A stretch of 16,730 nt of DNA from assembly GCA_964452575.1 (NCBI GenBank), contig CAYVMN010000099.1, positions 1 to 16,730 of the forward strand. Direction: 5' to 3'. Positions 7,757 to 12,865 of this stretch are shown here, one piece after another; the first letter of the stretch is position 1; each line of letters opens with the position of its first letter. Origin of the DNA: CAYVMN01 sp964452575 (GTDB taxonomy: Bacteria; Desulfobacterota; DSM-4660; Desulfatiglandales; Desulfatiglandaceae). Below the pieces are notes generated by a model, which was not told where the DNA came from, did not search any database, and was given only the letters and a program-made list of their open reading frames with translations. A program made the translations under genes and the position numbers.

Positions 7757-7786
7757 AGTATAGGGTAGCTGATATCTGTCTGTCAA
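7757..7786 (-). promoter_or_regulatory. sigma70-type promoter of the minus-strand acyl-CoA cluster
   Basis: Read on the minus strand, TTGACA (7786-7781) is a perfect -35 box. It is followed after 18 bp by TATACT (7762-7757), five of six matches to the -10 consensus. Transcription would start near 7750 and give a leader of about 65 or 137 nt before the two candidate TTG starts of the exported protein. It is back to back with the plus-strand promoter at 7872-7900. Confidence 0.7.
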
Positions 7787-7871
7787 ACCAAAGCCACCTT
7801 CAGTCTCGGCATTTAGGCGGTCATTACCACATCATGATAGGGTCCGGAAATATAATGGGCCCTGTTTGTCA

Positions 7872-7900
7872 TTGACATAGAGGGGCGGATAGTTTATCAG
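7872..7900 (+). promoter_or_regulatory. probable promoter of the 3-hydroxyacyl-CoA dehydrogenase-family gene
   Basis: TTGACA (7872-7877), a perfect -35 box, is followed after 17 bp by TATCAG (7895-7900), four of six -10 matches. Transcription would begin near 7907, about 67 nt before the ATG at 7974. Together with the opposite promoter it forms a compact divergent control region of about 140 bp between the two boxes' outer ends. Confidence 0.6.
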
Positions 7901-7973
7901 CAGCCAGGAGCTGGGTGCGCGTTAGAGAGAACTCTGGGCCTTCAAGTTGGGTAGATAAGGAGGTTAAATACAA

Positions 7974-8915
7974 ATGGATATAAAGAGGGTCTCATGTGTA
8001 GGTGCCGGCCTGATAGGCAAAGGTTGGGCCACCGTCTTTTCGTCAAAGGGCCTCGAAGTTACCCTGCAGGATATTGATGAAGGTCTCCTTGAGAACGCGA
8101 TTAAGGGTGTGACGTCGACCTTGATGTTTCTGGAGACAAGAAATCTTCTTGGAAAAGGTGAAGCCAGGGGGGCCCTGCAGAGGATAAAGACGACGACTCA
8201 CATTCCCGAGGCCGTGGAACATGCGGACTACGTCCAGGAATCCGTGCCTGATAATTATGAAATCAAGAAGAAGGTCTTCAAGGAAATGGATAAATCGGCC
8301 CCTCCTCACGTGATCTTGGCAAGCAGCGCATCTGGACTGATGATGACGGAAATCCAGCCGGTCACCACTAGACCTGAGAGATGCGTGCTCGTCCACCCCA
8401 TATTACCGGTACATCTCATACCGGTTGTGGAGATCGTCGGCGGTCAAAAGACTGACCCTGAGACGGTGAAGGCTGCCCGTGATTTCATGAAGGCACTTGG
8501 AAAGACGCCTGTCGTGCTCAACCGGGAAGTCTCGGGTTACATCGTTAACAGATTGCAGGCTGCCCTGTTGCGTGAAGCCGTTGACCTGGTTGACAAGGGC
8601 GTAGTTAGCGCTGAAGATCTGGACAAGGCCTTCTGCATGGGGATAGGGCTTCGGGACCCTATCATCGGGCCGTTATTACGGATACATCTCGCCGGAGGGG
8701 GCGTTGAGAAGTTCTTCCAGAATTACTCTGAATCCTACCGGTATCGATGGGAGAGCATGGAGACCTGGACCTCCATCCCCCCGTCGGCAGCACAGGCAGT
8801 TGTAAGGGGCGTTAATGAAATGAAACTTGTCCGGAAAAAGAGTCTGAAAGAAGTCCAGGGCTGGAGAGACGAAATGCTGGTCAAGATCCTCAAGGCCGTT
8901 CATGGAGATCAATAA
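7974..8915 (+). CDS. 3-hydroxyacyl-CoA dehydrogenase-family NAD(P)-dependent dehydrogenase (lambda-crystallin/L-gulonate or carnitine dehydrogenase type)
   Basis: Oxidises a 3-hydroxy acid or ester to the 3-keto compound with NAD. A Rossmann domain opens with GAGLIGKGWA (G10, G12, G15) and an acidic residue in LQDID ends strand 2. The phrases VQESVPDNYEIKKKVF, ILASSASGL and NRLQAALLREAVDLV are those of the lambda-crystallin/L-gulonate 3-dehydrogenase and carnitine dehydrogenase branch, whose members act on free hydroxy acids. Candidate catalytic residues are Ser in SSAS (117-120), His141, Glu153 and Asn192. The usual HPxNP reads HPILP, so the conserved Asn at 144 is Leu. The C-terminal helical domain is complete at 313 residues. 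AAGGAGG lies 10 nt before the ATG. A BKACE gene 269 bp downstream suggests a dehydrogenase-then-cleavage pair, as known for carnitine. Substrate is not proven. Confidence 0.93.
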   Translation: MDIKRVSCVGAGLIGKGWATVFSSKGLEVTLQDIDEGLLENAIKGVTSTLMFLETRNLLGKGEARGALQRIKTTTHIPEAVEHADYVQESVPDNYEIKKKVFKEMDKSAPPHVILASSASGLMMTEIQPVTTRPERCVLVHPILPVHLIPVVEIVGGQKTDPETVKAARDFMKALGKTPVVLNREVSGYIVNRLQAALLREAVDLVDKGVVSAEDLDKAFCMGIGLRDPIIGPLLRIHLAGGGVEKFFQNYSESYRYRWESMETWTSIPPSAAQAVVRGVNEMKLVRKKSLKEVQGWRDEMLVKILKAVHGDQ

Positions 8916-9160
8916 AGCCACGGCATCTAAGAAAAAGTTCTTGGGGTAATCATAGGTCTGTAAAATCAAAGAGAGTCTGGGGGAACGGATAATAGCTAAA
9001 GGCACAGGGCTTAGGGCTTAAGGCCAAAGACGAACGGATCAAGGCCTTTCCCTCCCCGGTTAAATCGGAACTCATGCCTTATGCCATATTGCTACCATTG
9101 ATTCTTTGATAATATTGCACTTTTCGGACAACAATTTGAAGATCTTTTTCTTGAAGTCTA

Positions 9161-9181
9161 TAGCCCTCTCAAGGAGGGTTG
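9161..9181 (+). promoter_or_regulatory. hairpin covering the ribosome binding site of BKACE copy 2
   Basis: AGCCCTC and GAGGGTT flank the loop TCAAG, giving a 7-bp stem with one G-T pair. The right arm contains most of the Shine-Dalgarno AAGGAGGG (9171-9178) that serves the ATG at 9185. Folding in the mRNA would hide the ribosome site, so translational control is possible. A chance hairpin cannot be excluded. Confidence 0.4.
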
Positions 9182-9184
9182 CAG

Positions 9185-10018
9185 ATGGAAAAACTCATAA
9201 TTACCGCGGCTGTGATCGGTTCCGCACCCACCCGTGACATGAACCCCTATATCCCTTACAGCCCCGCCGAGATCGCCGACGAGGCCTTGCGCTGCTGGAG
9301 GGCCGGGGCCGCAATTGTACATGTGCATGTTCGGAATCCCGAGACAGGCCAACCGGCCTTTGAGAAAGAGATGTTCAGGGAGGTGGTAGAAAGGGTCCGC
9401 GCGGATAGCGACATGTTGGTGAATCTCACCACCAGTGCCTTCAATCTCGAAGGGCCCAGGGTTGGGGAAAGGCGCCTCATACCCTTGGAACTGAAGCCTG
9501 ATCTCTGTTCCCTGGACGTGGGAAGCATGAATTTCAGGGGAAGGGTCTTCGTGAACCCTCCCGATTGGGGGGAGATGGCTGCCAAACGAATGCGCGAGGC
9601 CGGTGTAAAGCCGGAGATGGAGGTATTCGATCTGGGCCATACCATACAGGCCCGCCACCTCTTTGAAAAGGGCCTGGTGAACGATCCGCCCTACTTCCAG
9701 ATCTGCCTGGGGGTTGCGTGGGGGGCAGATGCCACCATTGAAAGTCTCCTGACCCTCAAGGCGAGACTTCCAAACGGGTCGCAGTGGTCTGTCCTGGGCA
9801 CAGGGCCGAGCCAGCTCCCCCTAACCACCCATGCCCTCCTCCTTGGCGGCCATGTGCGCGTAGGGTTTGAGGACAATCTCTATTTGAGCCGCGGAGTTCT
9901 TGCCGAGACAAATGCCCAGTTCGTCGAGCGTGCCGTGAGCCTCGCCCGCCTGTTGCAGAGAGAGGTAGCCACCTGCGAAGAGGCCCGCGCCATTCTGGGC
10001 ATAAGGCCGATGACCTAA
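9185..10018 (+). CDS. BKACE-family beta-keto acid cleavage enzyme (DUF849), copy 2
   Basis: Second beta-keto acid cleavage enzyme, 277 residues, the compact family form. Blocks are LIITAAVIGS, metal motif HVHVRN (H46, H48), VNLTTSAF, CSLDVGSMNF, EMEVFDLGH, LLLGGHVRVGFEDNLYL (E229, D230) and a closing EEARAILGI. The metal His pair and Glu fall almost at the numbering of Kce (H46, H48, E230). The Glu that binds the amino group of the Kce substrate (TGAE in Kce) is replaced: here GSAP. The substrate is therefore probably not 3-keto-5-aminohexanoate. It clearly diverges from copy 1 and lacks that copy's loop after the LTT block. The ATG at 9185 with AAGGAGGG six bases upstream is chosen over a TTG at 9179. 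Following the lambda-crystallin-type dehydrogenase, it could cleave that enzyme's product, as in carnitine degradation. Its stop coincides with the end of the convergent korA remnant. Confidence 0.93.
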   Translation: MEKLIITAAVIGSAPTRDMNPYIPYSPAEIADEALRCWRAGAAIVHVHVRNPETGQPAFEKEMFREVVERVRADSDMLVNLTTSAFNLEGPRVGERRLIPLELKPDLCSLDVGSMNFRGRVFVNPPDWGEMAAKRMREAGVKPEMEVFDLGHTIQARHLFEKGLVNDPPYFQICLGVAWGADATIESLLTLKARLPNGSQWSVLGTGPSQLPLTTHALLLGGHVRVGFEDNLYLSRGVLAETNAQFVERAVSLARLLQREVATCEEARAILGIRPMT

Positions 10019-10237
10019 GCCACCGCCTGGTAGTCCCCATGGGAGCCCCACTTGACGGCCATGATATCGCCACCCCCGAACTTTGTGGCCTGTCCGGTGC
10101 AGTGCCCGGTCCATGGCCTCCATAATCTCTGAGGAAGGGGTTATGGGGTATCCGGCGTAGAAACGGCATCCGGCTGCCAATGCGCCTTCTGTGGCCGCTT
10201 CATTGGAGGTTAAGGATGAAACCTCCCGATTTGACAA
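10015..10237 (-). pseudogene. korA: remnant of a 2-oxoacid:ferredoxin oxidoreductase alpha-subunit gene (korA-like), internally deleted
   Basis: Two KorA segments are joined. The first (about 10237 to 10096) reads SNEAATEGALAAGCRFYAGY followed by PITPSSEIMEAM, the strongly conserved KorA N-terminus. The second, one base out of frame (about 10095 to 10015), reads TGQATKFGGGDIMAVKWGSH followed by GDYQAVA. It matches the central KorA block usually seen after RGGPSTG. About 90 intervening codons and all of the C-terminal part are missing from a protein of roughly 370 residues. The only in-frame start is a TTG at 10237. The last remnant codons run directly into the end of the convergent BKACE gene, whose bases supply the stop. 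No product with 2-oxoacid oxidoreductase function could be made. Other Kor subunits are not in the window. Confidence 0.82.
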
Positions 10238-10258
10238 AATCGGTTATTGACAGCCATT

Positions 10259-10301
10259 CCCGCCTCTGTTAGTTAAATCATGAGTGCCAATCAGAGGCGG
10301 G
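10259..10301. promoter_or_regulatory. 10-bp perfect inverted repeat upstream of the CBS gene (possible operator)
   Basis: CCCGCCTCTG (10259-10268) and CAGAGGCGGG (10292-10301) are exact reverse complements separated by 23 bp. The right arm ends 10 bp before a TATAAT at 10312-10317. The arms are about 33 bp apart centre to centre, near three helical turns, which suits a dimeric regulator. It has no T tract, so a terminator is less likely. Confidence 0.45.
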
Positions 10302-10311
10302 CACTTCCATA

Positions 10312-10317
10312 TATAAT
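10312..10317 (+). promoter_or_regulatory. consensus -10 box upstream of the CBS-domain gene
   Basis: A perfect TATAAT in CATATATAATCACC, 84 bp before the ATG at 10402. No acceptable -35 box lies 16-18 bp upstream; the right arm of the inverted repeat occupies that place. If it is a real promoter, it probably needs an activator. Confidence 0.4.
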
Positions 10318-10401
10318 CACCAATTCTCGGTTCGCCGCTTTTAAGAGGTGGGCCTGTGTGGCCTACCCGCGAATGAGTTTCTATGGCCATAAAGGGTTGC
10401 T

Positions 10402-10866
10402 ATGCTTAACGCGAAAGACATCATGACAAGAGACTTTATTAGCGTTTCGCCTGATACAGAGATCGCTCACGCTGCAAGGCTTCTTCTTGAAAAGGGTTTC
10501 AACGGACTCCCGGTGGTCGATGAAAAGAAGAGACTCGTGGGGATCATCTGCCAGAGTGACCTGATTGCCCAGCAAAAGGGGCTTCCTATTCCCTCTGTTT
10601 TCACCCTTCTGGATGGCCTCATCCCCTTGACCTCCATGAAGCATCTGGAAAAGGCGGTCAGGAAAATCGCGGCCACAAAAGTGGCTGATGTCATGACGCC
10701 TGATCCGATCACGGTTCGGCCCGAAGCAAGTATTGAGGAGCTGGCCGGTCTCATGGTGGATAAGAAGTTCCATACCATACCCGTGGTTGATAAGGGAAAA
10801 ATTGTGGGGATCGTGGGAAAGGAAGATATCCTGAGGACTCTCATGTCTGGGTCTGATGCAGGATGA
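10402..10866 (+). CDS. tandem CBS-domain protein
   Basis: A 154-residue protein made only of two CBS domains, forming one Bateman module. CBS1 (about 1-57) reads AKDIMTRDFISVSPDTEIAH, then KGFNGLPVVDEKKRLVGIIC. CBS2 (about 94-148) reads VADVMTPDPITVRPEASIEE, then KKFHTIPVVDKGKIVGIVGK. About 35 residues rich in charged and hydrophobic positions link them, a layout common in stand-alone CBS proteins of anaerobic proteobacteria. Such modules bind adenine nucleotides or S-adenosylmethionine and regulate a partner. No partner domain is present and neither neighbour suggests one. Start ATG at 10402 with AAAGGG upstream. It follows an inverted repeat and a TATAAT box. Confidence 0.93.
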   Translation: MLNAKDIMTRDFISVSPDTEIAHAARLLLEKGFNGLPVVDEKKRLVGIICQSDLIAQQKGLPIPSVFTLLDGLIPLTSMKHLEKAVRKIAATKVADVMTPDPITVRPEASIEELAGLMVDKKFHTIPVVDKGKIVGIVGKEDILRTLMSGSDAG

Positions 10867-10916
10867 CTACTTATTTTCCAGTCTTTCATGCTTCCTTACA
10901 AACCCATTAACAGCCG

Positions 10917-10950
10917 ATTTTTGTCATATCCGTGAAAGCGGGAAACCAGG
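10917..10950. repeat. degenerate dispersed palindromic repeat, copy 2
   Basis: ATTTTTGTCATATCCGTGAA followed by AGCGGGAAACCAGG. It fits TTTTGTCATTCCCGTGAAAGCGGGAATCCAGG with a few changes, so the two arms around GTGAAAG are partly preserved. It is the most complete of the three related fragments. Confidence 0.6.
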
Positions 10951-10981
10951 AAAATCACATACTTCCGGCCCCCTGTTCAGG

Positions 10982-11013
10982 CTACGGGCAGGTTTTGAAG
11001 TGTCTTCCCGTAG
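10982..11013. repeat. 7-bp inverted repeat
   Basis: CTACGGG (10982-10988) and CCCGTAG (11007-11013) are exact complements around an 18-nt loop. There is no T run, so it is not a standard terminator. Its meaning is unknown. Confidence 0.35.
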
Positions 11014-11056
11014 GTACCGACTATTCTAAGTGCCCCAACACTGTATTCAATTCTGT

Positions 11057-11094
11057 CCAAACTCGAGATCGCTGCGAGCGAAGCTACGAGTTGG
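11057..11094. repeat. nested inverted repeat (stem-loop or element end)
   Basis: The outer arms CCAAACTCG and CGAGTTGG pair over 8 bp with one bulged A. Inside them CGCT-GCG-AGCG (11070-11080) forms a second short stem. The nested symmetry suggests a folded RNA or the relic of a small palindromic element. No flanking duplication was noticed. Confidence 0.4.
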
Positions 11095-11173
11095 CTGGTA
11101 GAAAAGGGGTTTAGTTGTTAGTGATCAGTCGTCAGTAAGCAGGGGCATCATTGAATAGGCATGGATATTGCTT

Positions 11174-11827
11174 ATGTTTGCAGTGGAGATTATCTACGTG
11201 CAGATAGACAAGTGCTTGGATATCGAACTCAGAGTCCTAGAGATCTATAGGTCGCTCGACAGGGATATCGGGCTTTTTCAGCTGGCCACCGGGCTTCGAT
11301 GTCCCCGGGGGTGCGGGGTTTGCTGTAAGAGCCCGGAGGTGGAGAGCACCGTCCTGGAAGTAATCCCCCTTGCCTCCCAGATTCAGAGGGAAAAAAGGGA
11401 AGAAGCAGTGCTTATTACCATAGAGGAGCAACTCAGCCGAGGAGATTTGACGTGCGTTCTCGTCCGGCCTGGGGAAGATAGGGCGGGGGAGGGGAGGTGT
11501 TCCTATTATGGACTTCGCCCCCTCCTCTGCAGGCTATTCGGTTTTTCCTTGCGCTATAACAAATACGGTCGACCCGAACTGTGCCCGTGCATGGTCATAA
11601 AGGAGGCTGCCCCTAACAAGGTACGGAAGTCATGCAACGCGATCCAGAATGGCCTTCAAGGTCCTGTTTACCAAACAAGTTTTCTCTCCATAGCATCCTT
11701 GAATCCTGGTATAGGGTGCCGCCACATCCCCATCAACCAGGCAATCAAAGAGGCCCTGGAATACCTTTACTGGAAAAAGAGGTTTTTCCCCCAACCTGAA
11801 GGCCCTGTAATGGCGCACGTGGCATAG
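11174..11827 (+). CDS. YkgJ-family cysteine-cluster (Fe/Zn-chelating) protein
   Basis: Member of the CxxxCxxCC family once annotated as Fe-S oxidoreductases and now as metal-chelating proteins; the biochemical role is unsettled. Numbering from ATG 11174 (217 residues), the signature LRCPRGCGVCCKSPEVE gives C43, C47, C50 and C51. The second half of the motif, GRCSYYGLRPLLCRLFGFS, gives C109 and C119. LCPC (C137, C139) and C154 follow, so about ten Cys could bind metal. The N-terminal LDRDIGLFQLATG segment is also usual for the family. The start is uncertain: a TTG at 11168 is two codons upstream and neither has a clear ribosome site. It stands alone between two long gaps, so no pathway can be inferred. 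Confidence 0.9.
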   Translation: MFAVEIIYVQIDKCLDIELRVLEIYRSLDRDIGLFQLATGLRCPRGCGVCCKSPEVESTVLEVIPLASQIQREKREEAVLITIEEQLSRGDLTCVLVRPGEDRAGEGRCSYYGLRPLLCRLFGFSLRYNKYGRPELCPCMVIKEAAPNKVRKSCNAIQNGLQGPVYQTSFLSIASLNPGIGCRHIPINQAIKEALEYLYWKKRFFPQPEGPVMAHVA

Positions 11828-12077
11828 CACTCTTTAAGGGTTTATTTTCCTATCAATTCCTCCTTCCGTTGAATCAACTCCCGGATCTTCCTTTCGAGAT
11901 GAGATGGCATGAGTTCGTGAGAGTCCCTGTTCAGGTTCTCAGCTTCATGGTTGTCCATCTGGTTCCGACGATGGTGTCGAGTCCACCTCGCCTTGTCAAG
12001 TCAATAATCGTGCCTTATTGGTGAGACTTTGAGATATTAGTCCATTGCTGAGGTTATTCCTTTAAGCAGAACTCGAT

Positions 12078-12112
12078 GTTCCGATGGTCTCAATATCGGA
12101 ACCAAAGGTTCC
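12078..12112 (+). promoter_or_regulatory. two overlapping, mutually exclusive hairpins
   Basis: GTTCCGAT (12078-12085) pairs exactly with ATCGGAAC (12095-12102) around a 9-nt loop. GGAACC (12098-12103) can instead pair with GGTTCC (12107-12112) around AAA. The shared GGAAC segment means only one can form at a time, as in attenuators and riboswitches. As DNA it could equally be three half-sites for a regulator. It lies 279 bp before the GNAT gene. Confidence 0.4.
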
Positions 12113-12140
12113 ATATATCCGGGATTCCGGGAAATCATGT

Positions 12141-12169
12141 TTGACAAGCTGTCGTAAAAGGTCAAGAAT
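12141..12169 (+). promoter_or_regulatory. possible promoter for the GNAT-M20 genes
   Basis: TTGACA (12141-12146) is a perfect -35 box. The hexamer 17 bp on, AAGAAT (12164-12169), matches the -10 consensus at only four positions and lacks its first T. The leader would be about 215 nt and would contain the repeat at 12176-12203. Weak call. Confidence 0.28.
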
Positions 12170-12175
12170 CACTTA

Positions 12176-12203
12176 TTTTCGTCATTCCCGCGAAAACCCC
12201 AGG
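12176..12203. repeat. half copy of the dispersed palindromic repeat, copy 3
   Basis: TTTTCGTCATTCCCGCGAAA, followed by ACCCCAGG. The left half matches the typical repeat exactly, but the expected CGGGAATCC right arm is absent. It may be a truncated unit. Confidence 0.5.
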
Positions 12204-12390
12204 CCTGTTCGAGCCAGAGGCAGTCCCCTGCCTAAGGCCCAGATAAGAACTAGGGGTTCTGCTCTACATCCCTGGCACAAACATTATATAGGGTTATTTT
12301 ATCTATCTAGTCACTTGGCACACATTTTGTATAAGAAGACTTGAGGCAATTCAGTGTAAATATCCAAAGTGTACAGAAGGAAAGGCAAGA

Positions 12391-12864
12391 ATGATAATCA
12401 GGCCTCTCGCATCCCAGGACAGAGATAAGATCCACAGGCTCGTGAGTCAGAAGGGCGTCTTCAAGGCGGAAGAAATTCAGGTGGCGCTGGAGCTGGTGGA
12501 TGAGGCCCTGCTTCATCCGAAAAAAGGGGACTACCTCATCCATTGTGCCCTCGAAGCGGGTGGAGAGCTGGCGGGATACATGTGCTTTGGGCCGATACCC
12601 ATGACAGAATATTCCTATGACCTTTACTGGATCGCTGTGGATGATAGATTTTCGAGGCGAGGCATTGCAGGGGAACTCTTGAGATTCATGGAGAGGGAGG
12701 TTATGCAGAGGAGAGGAAGACACATCTATGTGGAGACCTCGTCGACGCCGGCCTACGAACCCGCAAGGACCTTTTATGAAAAACACCACTATAAGTTGAT
12801 GTGTATCCTGGAGGACTTCTACCGGCCGGGTGATCACAAGATGATTCTTAGAAAGGATGTTTGA
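12391..12864 (+). CDS. GNAT-family N-acetyltransferase
   Basis: A 157-residue single-domain GNAT that would transfer an acyl group from acyl-CoA to an amine. It opens with IIRPLASQDRDKI, the usual first strand and helix. YDLYWIAVDDRFSRRGIAGE followed by LLRFME (about 76-101) is motif A, with the pyrophosphate-binding RRGIAG loop. YVETSSTPAYEPARTFYEKH followed by HYKLMCILEDFY is motif B and the last strands. The acceptor is unknown. AAGGAAAGG precedes the ATG. Its TGA is separated by one base from the ATG of the M20 hydrolase at 12866, so the two are almost certainly translated from one message. An acetyltransferase beside a deacylase-type hydrolase points to N-acyl or peptide-like metabolites. 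Confidence 0.93.
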   Translation: MIIRPLASQDRDKIHRLVSQKGVFKAEEIQVALELVDEALLHPKKGDYLIHCALEAGGELAGYMCFGPIPMTEYSYDLYWIAVDDRFSRRGIAGELLRFMEREVMQRRGRHIYVETSSTPAYEPARTFYEKHHYKLMCILEDFYRPGDHKMILRKDV

Positions 12865-12865
12865 T

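Larger units (their letters stand above)
10867..11173. other. non-coding gap between the CBS gene and the YkgJ-family gene
   Basis: No convincing gene on either strand. It contains a degenerate dispersed repeat (10917-10950), a 7-bp inverted repeat (10982-11013), a larger nested inverted repeat (11057-11094) and a short GTTAGTGATCAGTCGTCAGT stretch (11117-11136). No clear promoter or terminator was recognised. Confidence 0.6.
11828..12390. other. 563-bp gap between the YkgJ-family gene and the GNAT gene
   Basis: No secure gene. A 38-codon minus-strand reading frame (11958-11842) ends in a charged helix-like tail but has no homology I recognise. The gap also holds two overlapping inverted repeats (12078-12112), a possible promoter (12141-12169), half of a dispersed repeat (12176-12203) and AT-rich sequence before the GNAT gene. 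Confidence 0.55.

Noticed and set aside
9158..9658. Minus-strand open frames of 166 and 129 codons opposite BKACE copy 2
   Set aside because: Antisense to a conserved enzyme in full agreement with its family; neither resembles a protein.
10231..10252. Two TTGACA boxes (10231-10236 and 10247-10252) near the korA remnant as CBS-gene promoters
   Set aside because: The hexamers at the right distance (CCATTC and TAGTTA) are poor -10 boxes; the first lies at the edge of the remnant.
10982..11013. Terminator after the CBS gene
   Set aside because: A 7-bp inverted repeat is present but has no T tract and lies over 110 bp beyond the stop.
11842..11958. 38-codon minus-strand frame ending in a charged, helix-like tail
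   Set aside because: It looks somewhat protein-like, but has no ribosome site or homology I can name; it could be the end of a lost gene, so it is only mentioned in the gap description.
12307..12837. Minus-strand open frame of 176 codons opposite the GNAT gene
   Set aside because: The plus-strand GNAT has a ribosome site and family motifs; the antisense frame has neither.
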